Positions 34,460-42,837 of a stretch of DNA of 64,000 nt are shown here, piece by piece. Within the stretch, counting starts at the first letter, position 1; the number at the start of each line of letters is the position of its first letter. The notes below the pieces were generated by a model. It had not been told where the DNA came from and did not search any database. It saw only the letters and a program-made list of their open reading frames with translations. The stretch comes from Myxococcus stipitatus (GTDB lineage Bacteria; Myxococcota; Myxococcia; Myxococcales; Myxococcaceae). A program made the position numbers and the translations under genes. Location of the stretch: contig NZ_JAKCFI010000008.1 of assembly GCF_021412625.1 (NCBI RefSeq), forward strand, positions 388,524 through 452,523. Direction: 5' to 3'.

Positions 34460-35104
34460 ATGAGCCACTCGACCCGCTCCCGCCTCCGCGCGCAGACGGC
34501 CAGCCTCCCGCCTTCCTCCTCCGATGGGACGCGGCGGCGCATCCTGGAGACCGCCCTCCAGTTGTTCGCGAGCCGCGGGTATCACGACACGTCCATCCGC
34601 GACCTGGCGAAGGCGTTGGAGCTGCAGCCCAGCGCGCTCTACGCGCACTTCCCCTCGAAGGAGCACGTGCTCGCGGAGCTGGTGCGCATCGGGCACGAGG
34701 CGCACCATCAGGCGCTGGTGGCGGCGTTGAAGGAGGCGGGGACGACGGACCCGGCGGAGCAGGTGCGCGCGCTGGTGCGGGCGCACACGCGGATGCACGC
34801 GCTGCACCCGCAGCTGGCGCTCGTGGTGAACGAGGAGTTCTACGCGCTCACGCCGGAGATGGCGGCGCCGGCGCTCGCGCTGCGCCAGCAGTCCACGCTC
34901 CTGCTGGCGGAGGTCGTCGAGCGGGGAATCTCCCAGCAGCGTTTCTCGCCCCCGCACCCTCGCGCCACCGCCGCCGCCATCTCCGCCATGGGCGTGCGGC
35001 TGCCCTACTGGTACGAGCTGGACAGCGGGCTCGGCGTGGACGACCTCGCGGACATCCACGCCGAGCTGGCCCTGCGCATGCTCGGCGTGCGCGGGCGGGG
35101 GTGA
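34460..35104 (+). CDS. TetR-family regulator
   Basis: 214 residues. DNA-binding domain RRRILETALQLFASRGYHDTSIRDLAKALELQPSALYAHFPSKEHVL is textbook TetR. The helical ligand domain follows with HPQLALVVNEEFYALTPEM. The start is divergent from an alpha/beta hydrolase, and its own operator lies immediately upstream. Likely represses itself and the hydrolase until a small, probably lipophilic or acyl ligand binds. Confidence 0.92.
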   Translation: MSHSTRSRLRAQTASLPPSSSDGTRRRILETALQLFASRGYHDTSIRDLAKALELQPSALYAHFPSKEHVLAELVRIGHEAHHQALVAALKEAGTTDPAEQVRALVRAHTRMHALHPQLALVVNEEFYALTPEMAAPALALRQQSTLLLAEVVERGISQQRFSPPHPRATAAAISAMGVRLPYWYELDSGLGVDDLADIHAELALRMLGVRGRG

Positions 35105-35111
35105 GACCGCG

Positions 35112-36722
35112 TCAGTCCAGCAGGTGCGGGTTGCGCACGACGAGCAGCCCGGCCAGCACGGTGGCGACGTAGTCGTTGAGGTGCCCCGCCTCGATGAGCG
35201 CCGTCACGTCCCGCGTGCCGCCCGCGGCGATGGCCTGGTCCACCTTCTGGTCGCCCTGGTTGTAGGCCGCGAGCACCAGTCGCCAGTCCGCGTAGCGCGC
35301 GTTCAGGTCGGACAGCAGCGCCGCGGCGGCCTGCGTCTCCCGCGCCACGTCCAGCCGCTCGTCCTTCGTGTCGCTCACCTCCAGGCCATACCGGCGCGCC
35401 GTGTCGGGGATGAACATCCACACGCCCGCGCCGCGCATGCCCGGCGCGTACGAGGGGCCCCCATCCGTCTGCGCCATGTTCGTCACCGCGGACTCCACCA
35501 CCGCCACCGCGAGCAGCCCCTCGGGCAGCCCCTTCTGCTTCAGCGTCGACGCGAGCGCCGCGCGGTGCGTGCCCAGGTTCGTCAACGCCCGCTTCATGAA
35601 GGCCTGCCCCTTCTCGGTGCCGATGAAGCGATTGAGCTGCTCGACGACCTTCGCGTCCACCACCACGGACAGGTCGCCTCCCGCGGGCTGGCTCGCGCGG
35701 GCCAGGGCCTGCGCCTCCGCCAACGTCACGGCGCGACCCCGCGCCGCGCCCTGCGCCATGACGGCCACCGGGACGAGGATGAGGCACAGCGCGGCGAGCA
35801 GCGACGTGACGCCATGCGCGCGAACGGGACGGGACTGGAACAGCATGTGGATTCTCCTCTGCGTGGGATGGGACATGCCGGTGGCACCGGCGGGAAGGGG
35901 CGCAGCGCCCGGGAGCCGAAGCGCCGCCTGGAGGAGGCAGCGCGCGTACGCGGTCGCCTGCGCCCGACCGCTGGACACCAGCGCCTCGTCACACGCCAGC
36001 TCCTGGAGCGAGGCCAGCCACCGGGACAGCGCGTGCGCCGCGGGGTGCCAGAAGAACGCGCCCGTGACGAGCAGTCGCGCGAAGGCCAGGTGCGTGTCCC
36101 GCTGACGGTGGTGCTGCAGCTCGTGCAGCACCGTCAGGCGGAAGGCCTCCGCGTCCTCCAGCAGCGCGGGCGGCACCACCACCCACGCCGAGGGACGCCG
36201 CCCCACCCGGGGAAACCACGCCGAGAACGCCGGGGCTCCCTCCGTCCCGAGCACCACCGCGACCTTCCCCACCCCGCGCACCTTCGGCAATCCCTCCAGC
36301 CGCCGAAGCAACTGGTGATGCCGCCGGAGCGCCCCCCCGGTGAAGAGCACCGCGCCCACTCCCAGCCCCAGGGCCACCCACGTCCACGCCGCCGAGGGAC
36401 GCAGGGGCTCGCGCCTCGCGGTGGACACCACCGGCAGCGCCGCCTCCGCGCTCCACGAGGACTCCGCGAGCAGCCCCGCGCGACTCGCCACCGAGCGCTC
36501 GAAGGTGAAGAGCGGCCCCGCCGGAGCGAGCGCGTGCGCCGCGAACGCGAGCAGCGGCAACACGAGCGACAACCCCAGCACACCCCGCCCCACGCGCAAG
36601 GCCTGACGCGACGCCAGCGGCGCCCCCACCCATGTCAACACCCCGAGCGCCGCGCGCGCCCCCAGGAGCGCCACGGGCAACAACACCGCCACGCCGAGAT
36701 AGAGCGACACCAGGGGGCTCAT
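35112..36722 (-). CDS. BlaR1-like M56 protease fused to a lytic transglycosylase sensor domain
   Basis: 536 residues. Membrane helices near 5-30, 45-65 and 112-130. Then the M56 zinc protease: HELQH at 200-204 (LTVLHELQHHRQRD) and ELACDE at 241-246. A further helix at 306-323 is followed, in place of the penicillin-binding sensor of BlaR1/MecR1, by an SLT-type lytic transglycosylase domain: Glu410 in AVAVVESAVTN, GVWMFIPDTARRYGL, and LAAYNQGDQKVDQAI. BlaR1 cuts the BlaI repressor when its sensor binds beta-lactam; here the sensor would touch glycan strands or muropeptides (inference). GGAGG six bases before ATG 36722 sets the start. It follows blaI by 115 bp. Confidence 0.88.
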   Translation of the reverse strand: MSPLVSLYLGVAVLLPVALLGARAALGVLTWVGAPLASRQALRVGRGVLGLSLVLPLLAFAAHALAPAGPLFTFERSVASRAGLLAESSWSAEAALPVVSTARREPLRPSAAWTWVALGLGVGAVLFTGGALRRHHQLLRRLEGLPKVRGVGKVAVVLGTEGAPAFSAWFPRVGRRPSAWVVVPPALLEDAEAFRLTVLHELQHHRQRDTHLAFARLLVTGAFFWHPAAHALSRWLASLQELACDEALVSSGRAQATAYARCLLQAALRLPGAAPLPAGATGMSHPTQRRIHMLFQSRPVRAHGVTSLLAALCLILVPVAVMAQGAARGRAVTLAEAQALARASQPAGGDLSVVVDAKVVEQLNRFIGTEKGQAFMKRALTNLGTHRAALASTLKQKGLPEGLLAVAVVESAVTNMAQTDGGPSYAPGMRGAGVWMFIPDTARRYGLEVSDTKDERLDVARETQAAAALLSDLNARYADWRLVLAAYNQGDQKVDQAIAAGGTRDVTALIEAGHLNDYVATVLAGLLVVRNPHLLD

Positions 36723-36837
36723 GAGCGGCCTCCGTTCGTCGCCACCGGGCACGCCTCGACAGAACCCCGCGCGGCCTCGCCGCGGCGTCTCGCGGGACCC
36801 GACGGAAGCGCCACGCCCCATGACGGGAAGGCATCCG

Positions 36838-37236
36838 TCATGACCGGCCCCCCTTGCCCTTGAGCAGCTTGCGGATCTGCTCCACCTCGTCGGGCGCGAG
36901 CGGCACCGCCTCCACCAGCCGCGCCACCAGCGCGGAGGGCGTCCCGTCGAAGACGGTGTCCACCAGGTGCCGCAGGCTCTGCGCCTCGTACGTCTCGCGC
37001 GGCAGCACCGCCGAATACAGGTGTCCGCGCCCCTGCTTGCGGCTGACCACCACGCCCTTCTGCTCGAGGATGCGCAGCACCGTGCTGACGGACGTGTACG
37101 CCAGCGCGCGCTCGGCGGGCAGCGCCTCCAGCACGTCCGCCACGCTCACCTCGCCCTGCCGCCACACGATGTGCATCAGCTCGAGCTCCACCGGCGTGAG
37201 CGGCCGGGGCGCCTCGGGCTCGGGATTCTTGGCCAT
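36838..37236 (-). CDS. BlaI/MecI/CopY-family repressor
   Basis: 132 residues. Winged helix PRPLTPVELELMHIVWRQGEVSVADVLEALPAERALAYTSVSTVLRILEQKGVVVSRKQGRGHLY is characteristic, followed by the dimer region. It should bind palindromes as a dimer and be inactivated by the M56 protease encoded next. The start at 37236 is preferred because GGAGG precedes it; an ATG at 37260 would begin directly next to the operator with no ribosome site. Two palindromic operators lie 30-67 bp upstream, so it represses itself and the downstream protease gene. Confidence 0.9.
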   Translation of the reverse strand: MAKNPEPEAPRPLTPVELELMHIVWRQGEVSVADVLEALPAERALAYTSVSTVLRILEQKGVVVSRKQGRGHLYSAVLPRETYEAQSLRHLVDTVFDGTPSALVARLVEAVPLAPDEVEQIRKLLKGKGGRS

Positions 37237-37265
37237 GGATGGAACGTCCTCCGTGGCCATGAACT

Positions 37266-37303
37266 ACTAAGACTTTAGTTCTTCGTCAACTAAGGCCTTA
37301 GTT
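37266..37303. promoter_or_regulatory. Double BlaI-type operator, ACTAAG..CTTAGT palindromes
   Basis: Two dyads: ACTAAGACTTTAGT (37266-37279, one mismatch) and the perfect 16-mer AACTAAGGCCTTAGTT (37288-37303), with centres 23 bp apart, just over two helical turns. They lie immediately upstream of blaI, and the second overlaps the stop codon of the emfourin gene. Confidence 0.8.
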
Positions 37304-37621
37304 GTTCCGTTCCCGGCGCGCTCGGGTGGCCCGCTTCACCTGCGACAGCAGCTCCCGCAGGCGCGGGTCCTCCACGGGCTCCTCCACGCGCACGGAGTGA
37401 CGCCGCTCCCCGTCCTCCACGGTGAGGGTGTAGCGGCGCCGGTCCGCGCCCTGGGAGCCCGAGCCCACCACCGGCGGCAGTGTCTCGAAGTGGACATCGC
37501 GCAGGGCGCGCTGGAGGGCCTGTGCCTGCTCGGCCGGCAGCTCCTCCAGCGTCACGCCCCGGGGGCGCGACAGGCCGGGGAACGCGGCCAGCCCACCCTC
37601 CTGGGAGAGCAGGATGCGCAT
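37298..37621 (-). CDS. Emfourin, protealysin inhibitor
   Basis: 107 residues. Start MRILLSQEGGLAAFPGLSRP, then LEELPAEQAQALQRALRDVHF and RYTLTVEDGERRHSVRV with a final basic helix matches emfourin, the inhibitor always encoded next to protealysin-like M4 proteases. It begins 7 bp after the protease stop and is translated from the same mRNA, keeping the cell safe from the protease. No signal peptide. Its stop codon lies inside a BlaI operator for the next operon. Confidence 0.85.
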   Translation of the reverse strand: MRILLSQEGGLAAFPGLSRPRGVTLEELPAEQAQALQRALRDVHFETLPPVVGSGSQGADRRRYTLTVEDGERRHSVRVEEPVEDPRLRELLSQVKRATRARRERNN

Positions 37622-37628
37622 CGCGACG

Positions 37629-38765
37629 TCACGCCCCGGGCTGGACGGCGGTCTGGCCCCATTGCGGGATGGAGACGCGGTCCCTGGACACGCGGATGCC
37701 CACCTCCTCCCAGCCGGCCTGCACCGCCTCCGACTCCGCGCCCGTCCCGTACAGTCGCGTCGCCGCCATGATGGTGATGCGCGCGAAGTCGACGAAGGTG
37801 ATGTCCGGGATGATGCGCGGGTCTCTTATCGCCTCGTACCAGATGCGCCCGGCCTTCTCCCACGCGAAGCCGCCCAGCCGCGTGGCCACCAGGTAGAAGG
37901 CGTGGTTGGGGATGCCGGAGTTGATGTGCACCCCGCCGTTGTCCTCCCACGTCCGCACGTAGTCGCGCATGTGGCCGGGCTGCGGGTCCTTGCCCAGCAC
38001 GTCGTCGTCGAACGCGCTCCCCGGCTCCTTCATGGAGCGCAGCGCCTTGCCCTGGACGTCCTTCGTGAAGAGGCCCGCGCCAATGAGCCAGTCCGCCTGC
38101 CGCGCTTCCTGTCCCAGCACGTGCTGCCTCACCAACGAGCCGAAGACGTCGGACATGGACTCGTTGAGCGCGCCCGCCTCGCGGAAGTACCACAGCGGCC
38201 CCTCGACCTCCGTCACCCCGTGCGTCAGCTCGTGCGCGATGACGTCCAGCGCCAGGGTGAAGCGGTTGAACAGCTCCCCGTCCCCGTCGCCGAACACCAT
38301 GCGCTTGCCGTCCCAGAAGGCGTTGTCGTAGTCCCGGCCGTAGTGGACGAAGGCCTGCAACGGCATCCCGTCCCCGTCGACGGAGTTGCGCCCCAGCACC
38401 TGCCAGAAGAAGTCGTACGTGGCCCCCAGGCCGTCGTACGCCTCGTCCGCCGCCGTGTCGCCGCTAGGCGCCTGCCCCTCCGAGCGGACCAGCGTCCCGG
38501 GGAAGGCCTCCTCGCCCTTCAGGTCGTAGACGGTGCGTTGGCGCTGCGACTCCACCACCATGGCCGGCACGCGGCGCGGAATGGGCGCGGTGGTGGCGCT
38601 CCGACCACCCGCGAAGCGCAGCGCCCGGAACGTGCTGTCGGTCGCCACCGTGCGCAGCGCCTTCACCCGCTGCGACGGCGACCCGTTCTGCGCGATGGAG
38701 CGCAGCAGGTACGGTGGAAGGATGCAGTGAATGGAATGGATGTGTCGGCCACGACATGTCGCCAT
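37629..38765 (-). CDS. Protealysin-like M4 metallopeptidase
   Basis: 378 residues, with the short protealysin-type propeptide CRGRHIHSIHCILPPYLLRSIAQNG in place of a signal peptide. Zinc site HELTH at 178-182 (LDVIAHELTHGVTE) and GALNESMSDVFG with the third ligand Glu202. GRDYDNAFWDGKRMVFGDGDG and DNGGVHINSGIPNHAFYLVA carry the remaining active-site residues. Protealysins act inside the cell or are released by unusual routes. The emfourin inhibitor follows in the same operon. Start is chosen at MATCRGRHI, where the conserved propeptide begins. Confidence 0.92.
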   Translation of the reverse strand: MATCRGRHIHSIHCILPPYLLRSIAQNGSPSQRVKALRTVATDSTFRALRFAGGRSATTAPIPRRVPAMVVESQRQRTVYDLKGEEAFPGTLVRSEGQAPSGDTAADEAYDGLGATYDFFWQVLGRNSVDGDGMPLQAFVHYGRDYDNAFWDGKRMVFGDGDGELFNRFTLALDVIAHELTHGVTEVEGPLWYFREAGALNESMSDVFGSLVRQHVLGQEARQADWLIGAGLFTKDVQGKALRSMKEPGSAFDDDVLGKDPQPGHMRDYVRTWEDNGGVHINSGIPNHAFYLVATRLGGFAWEKAGRIWYEAIRDPRIIPDITFVDFARITIMAATRLYGTGAESEAVQAGWEEVGIRVSRDRVSIPQWGQTAVQPGA

Positions 38766-38923
38766 CGATGTCCCCCCTAGAGAGCTGACAGCCCTCAAGG
38801 TAGGGACCTCGCCCCGGTGACAACCGGCCCTGCACACCCGGCCCGCACCGCCCCACGCCCGGCGCCCGGCCCGCGCTGCGCCGCGCTCCCACGGCGCGGG
38901 AGGACCCGGCACCCGCTCGCGCG

Positions 38924-40513
38924 TCACACCCCCAGCGCGTCGCGCAGCTCCGGCAGCTGCTCGGCCTTCACCGCGCCGAACACGAACCGGTCCGGGCGCA
39001 GCACCACCACGTCCGCCGTGTAGCGGCTGAACCACGCATCCAGCTTGCCCGTGACGTCCACCACCGAGGGCACGTCGTGCCCCTCGTCCGCGTCCGCCTG
39101 CACGGCGAGCAGCCGGCCGCCCAGCGCCTCCGCCAGGTTGCGCGCCGCCTCCCGCTGCGCCGCGGGCGCGTTGGCGCGGCACAGCACCGCGAACTCGTTG
39201 CCGAGCGCCTCGTCCAGCAGCACCTCCTCGCCCGACGACAGCCGCACCTTCGGCTGGATGAAGAACGACCCCTGGGGCGCCTGCGAGTCCTGGCTGCCGC
39301 CCTCGAAGTAGAAGCCCTGGTAGTGGCGCGGCGCCTGCTTGAACTCGAAGCCCTGGATGAAGCGCTTCACCCGGGGGATGCGCTGCACGGCGCGCATCAG
39401 AAGGTCGCGCGCGGTGGCCACCACCGAATTGCGGGCGAGGAACAGGTGTCCCACCCGGATGCACAGCTTCTGCAGCGACTCCACGTGCGGACGACGCTCC
39501 TCCTCGTAGGTGTCCAGCAGCGAGTCCGGCGCCATCCCCTTGAGCACCCGGTGGAGCTTCCACGCCAGGTTGGACGCGTCGCGCAGCCCGGAGGTGAGCC
39601 CCTGGCCCATGAAGGGCGGCATCGTGTGCGCCGCGTCACCGAGCAGGAAGACGTTCCCGTCGCGCCACTTCGCCGCGTTGAGGCAGTGGAACGTGTACAC
39701 CTGCGCGCGCTGGATGTTGACGCGGTCGGGGTCGATGTACGGCGTCAGGAGCTGGCGGATGGTCTCCGGCCGCTCCATGTACTCGCGCGTCTCACCGGGC
39801 ATCAGCATGAACTCCCAGCGGAACTGCCCCGCCGCGCCCGTGGCCACGAAGGCCGGTCGCTTCGGGTCGCACACGAAGCGGCACATGTCCGGCAGCTCGC
39901 CCTCCACGGAGCCGGACACCGCCAGCCACAGCTCGTCGTACGTCCGCCCCGACAGCTTGATGTTCAGGGCCTTGCGCACGGAGCTGCGGGCGCCGTCGCA
40001 CCCCAGCAGGAAGCGGGCCCGGACCGTGCGCACCTCGCCCGTCTGCACCTGGCGGTAGCGCACCGTCACCCCGGTGGCGTCCTGTTCCAGCGACTCGAGC
40101 GAGGCGCCAATCTCCAGGTTCACGTGCGCGAAGCGCTGCATGCCCTCGCGCAGGGAGCGTTCGAGCAGCGGCTGATGGAAGAACCACAGCGGCGTGTAGC
40201 CGTAGCCGAAGTCCGTCTGACCCGGGTGCACCTGCGCGAAGCGCTTGCCGCCGTTGCCCACGTACTCGAAGACCTGGGACTGGCGCATGTCGCGCCGCAG
40301 CTCGTCCACCAGGCCGGCGGCCTGGTAGATGCGCAGCGCTTCGTCATCGCATGAGAAAGCGCGAGGCTGGCCATGCGGCGCCAGGTCCTGCTCCAGCACC
40401 AACGTCCGCACCCCCAGGCTGCCCAGGAGATTGCTCGTCAGTGCCCCCACGGGACCGCAGCCGCTGATGATGACATCGACCTCCATGTCGGCCTGCTGCC
40501 TGTCACAAATCAT
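38924..40513 (-). CDS. FAD-dependent monooxygenase, MhpA-like
   Basis: 529 residues. FAD-binding GxGxxG in VIISGCGPVGALTSNLLGSLG, the FLLGCDGARSSVRKAL loop, and GNVFLLGDAAHTMPPFMGQGLTSGLRDASNLAWKL place it with PheA/MhpA/PgaE aromatic hydroxylases. A thioredoxin-like C-terminal domain (FAVLCRANAPA..) is typical of the longer members. It hydroxylates phenolic compounds or polyketides with NAD(P)H. It is divergent from a BTAD/AAA activator and the gap holds direct repeats suited to that activator. Start ATG 40513 or 40486; the first is used. Confidence 0.9.
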   Translation of the reverse strand: MICDRQQADMEVDVIISGCGPVGALTSNLLGSLGVRTLVLEQDLAPHGQPRAFSCDDEALRIYQAAGLVDELRRDMRQSQVFEYVGNGGKRFAQVHPGQTDFGYGYTPLWFFHQPLLERSLREGMQRFAHVNLEIGASLESLEQDATGVTVRYRQVQTGEVRTVRARFLLGCDGARSSVRKALNIKLSGRTYDELWLAVSGSVEGELPDMCRFVCDPKRPAFVATGAAGQFRWEFMLMPGETREYMERPETIRQLLTPYIDPDRVNIQRAQVYTFHCLNAAKWRDGNVFLLGDAAHTMPPFMGQGLTSGLRDASNLAWKLHRVLKGMAPDSLLDTYEEERRPHVESLQKLCIRVGHLFLARNSVVATARDLLMRAVQRIPRVKRFIQGFEFKQAPRHYQGFYFEGGSQDSQAPQGSFFIQPKVRLSSGEEVLLDEALGNEFAVLCRANAPAAQREAARNLAEALGGRLLAVQADADEGHDVPSVVDVTGKLDAWFSRYTADVVVLRPDRFVFGAVKAEQLPELRDALGV

Positions 40514-40552
40514 GAGAGCCCCCAACTGTGAGTCTGCTGCAATGAATAACGC

Positions 40553-40620
40553 GCGAGGTGTGACCAGGGTGTGACCGCACGATTCACCTCGCAACGTCGT
40601 CCGCCCCTGACGGCGAGGTG
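40553..40620. promoter_or_regulatory. Candidate activator-binding region: 11-bp-period direct repeat plus three GCGAGGTG copies
   Basis: GGTGTGACC occurs exactly at 40557-40565 and 40568-40576, an 11-bp period, the spacing used by SARP/BTAD activators. GCGAGGTG occurs at 40553-40560 and 40613-40620, and inverted at 40585-40592. All lie in the 248-bp gap between the divergent monooxygenase and activator genes. Confidence 0.6.
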
Positions 40621-40761
40621 CCGTGAGTTGGAAATTCAAGCGCGTGGGTGCTGGCGGCATTCCACACCCCGGCTGGGGTCTTCCCTACCCGTGAGGGAGC
40701 AGGCGGGCATCGTGTTACGTTACGGCGAGCGTTCTCTCCCATTCCTGGAACCCTGGAGGCC

Positions 40762-42834
40762 ATGGCAGGCGACGACACGGCGGGCGCGCAAGTCTTTCGG
40801 CTGGAACTGCTGGGCGAGGCGCGCCTGCGGAGCGACAGCGCTTACCTGACGCTGGAGCGGCGCACGGCCGCGGTGCTGGCATGGCTGGCATTGGAAGGGC
40901 CACATCCCAAGTACAGGCTGGCGGGATTGCTGTGGGCCGAGTCGAGCGAGGTCACCGCCCGCAACAACATGCGGCAGCTCTTGCGCCGGCTGCGCCTGGC
41001 GACGGGCACGGAGCTGGTGCACGGCTCGGATGTGCTGTCGTTGGCGGAAAATGTCACCACGGACGCGGCGGAGCTCCAGGCGCACGTGCTGGCCGGGCGG
41101 CACGCCCAGGCGTTGGAGCTGGAAGGCACGCTGCTGGCCGCGCTCGACTTCGACGACTGCCCGGAGTTCCAGTCGTGGCTGGAGAACGCGCGCGAGCGGC
41201 TGGACTCCCTGCGGCGTCGCGCGGCGGCGGCCGAATCCGAGACACGCGAGCGCGCGGGGGACCTGTCCGGCGCGCTGGAGTTGACGGAGAAGGTGCTGGC
41301 CATGGACCCCTACTCCGAGGAGGCGTGGCGGCGGCTGATGCGGCTGCACTACGTGAGCGGGGACCGGATGGCGGCGCTCAACGCCTTCGAGCGGTGCCGG
41401 CGCCTCTTGCGCGAGGAGCTGGACACCCAGCCGCTGCCCCAGACGGTGGCGCTCGCGCGAGAGATCGAGCGCGGCCCGTCGCTGCCGAGCACGCCCCGCG
41501 CGACGACCTCCAAGCTGCCCCTGTCCGTGCTGCGCCCTCCGCTGCTGGTGGGCCGCGAGCGCGAGTGGGAGCGCATGGAGGCGGCGTGGGAGGCGGGGAT
41601 GACCATCTTCCTGTCGGGCGAGCCGGGCGTGGGCAAGTCGCGGCTGGCGCACGACTTCGCCGCGTCGCGCGGCAAGTTCATGGTGCTGGAGTCGCGCCCG
41701 GGCGAGCAGCACATCGCCTATTCCTCTCACGTGCGGCTGTTGCGACAGATTCTCGCCCGCTGCCCGGACCCCACGCTGGAGCCCTGGGTGCGGCGGGAGC
41801 TGGCGCGCATGCTGCCGGACATGGCGGGGCCGGAGGGCGTGCCGCCGCCCATGGCGGACGAGTCGGACCGCAGCCGGTTCCTCGAGGCCCACTGCCGCCT
41901 CATCTACCAGGTGTGCGCCGGCTTCGACGCCATGGTGGCGGACGACCTGCAGTACATGGACGCGGCGACGGCGGAGTTCGCGCTGCTCATGCTGTCGCGC
42001 CGCCACGACCCCGGCCCCAACGGCTCCTATCCCCACTTCATCGACACGTTCCGCCGGGACGAGCTGTCCCCGGTGGTGGCCGCGTGCGTGCAACAACTGG
42101 TGGAGGCGGGGCTCGCGGTGGTCATCGAGGTGGAGCCGCTGGAGACGGACGCGGTGGGGGCGCTGCTGGGCAGCCTCGAGCTGTCCGGCGCCGAGCACCT
42201 GCGCGACAACGTCATGCGCTACACCGGCGGCAACCCGCTCTTCATCATGGAGGCGCTGCGACACCTGCTGGAGTCGGGCGGCCTGGAGCGCGGCTGGCCG
42301 GAGCACGTGCAGCCCACCGGCCGGGGCCGTGAGCTCATCCAGCAGCGCCTGGAGCGGCTGTCACCTCCGGCGCTGCAGGTGGCCCGGCTGGCGGCGCTGG
42401 CGCGCACGGACTTCGAGCTGGAGCTGGCCGGCGAGGTGCTGGAGATGTCGTCCCTCTCGCTCGCCACGCACGTGTCGGAGCTGGAGCACGCGCACGTGCT
42501 GCGCGGAGAGCGCTTCACGCACGACCTGCTCTTCGAGGTGGTGCGGGAGACGATTCCGCCCTCGCTCGTGCCGCTGTTGCACCGGCGGCTCGCCAGCGCG
42601 CTGGAGCAGCGCAAGGCCCCGCCCGTCATCATCGCGCAGCACTGGCTGGATGGCCGCGAGCCCGGCCGCGCCGCGCCCTTCTTCGTCGCCGCCGCCAACG
42701 CCGAGTCCGCGGCCCTGCGCCACATGGAGGCCGCGCTCCTGTACTTCCGGGCCGCCACCGCGCTGGAGGAGGCCGGGGCGGCCGACGAGGCCGCGCGCAT
42801 CCGCGCCCGCGTGCGCGGCATCCCCAGCGCCTGA
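40762..42834 (+). CDS. SARP/BTAD-type transcription activator with AAA ATPase domain
   Basis: 690 residues. A winged-helix region (FRLELLGEARLRSDSAYLTLERRTAAVLAWLALEG, NNMRQLLRRLRLATG) and a BTAD helical domain (AGDLSGALELTEKVLAMDPYSEEAWRRLMRLHYVSGDRMAALNAFERCRRLL) are followed by a P-loop ATPase, FLSGEPGVGKSRLAHDF, and an AfsR/LuxR-like helical body ending in weak TPRs. Such proteins switch on nearby secondary metabolite or catabolic genes. The neighbouring divergent monooxygenase is the obvious target. Start at ATG 40762, with GGAGG close upstream, is preferred to an ATG 38 codons earlier. Confidence 0.85.
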   Translation: MAGDDTAGAQVFRLELLGEARLRSDSAYLTLERRTAAVLAWLALEGPHPKYRLAGLLWAESSEVTARNNMRQLLRRLRLATGTELVHGSDVLSLAENVTTDAAELQAHVLAGRHAQALELEGTLLAALDFDDCPEFQSWLENARERLDSLRRRAAAAESETRERAGDLSGALELTEKVLAMDPYSEEAWRRLMRLHYVSGDRMAALNAFERCRRLLREELDTQPLPQTVALAREIERGPSLPSTPRATTSKLPLSVLRPPLLVGREREWERMEAAWEAGMTIFLSGEPGVGKSRLAHDFAASRGKFMVLESRPGEQHIAYSSHVRLLRQILARCPDPTLEPWVRRELARMLPDMAGPEGVPPPMADESDRSRFLEAHCRLIYQVCAGFDAMVADDLQYMDAATAEFALLMLSRRHDPGPNGSYPHFIDTFRRDELSPVVAACVQQLVEAGLAVVIEVEPLETDAVGALLGSLELSGAEHLRDNVMRYTGGNPLFIMEALRHLLESGGLERGWPEHVQPTGRGRELIQQRLERLSPPALQVARLAALARTDFELELAGEVLEMSSLSLATHVSELEHAHVLRGERFTHDLLFEVVRETIPPSLVPLLHRRLASALEQRKAPPVIIAQHWLDGREPGRAAPFFVAAANAESAALRHMEAALLYFRAATALEEAGAADEAARIRARVRGIPSA

Positions 42835-42837
42835 GCG

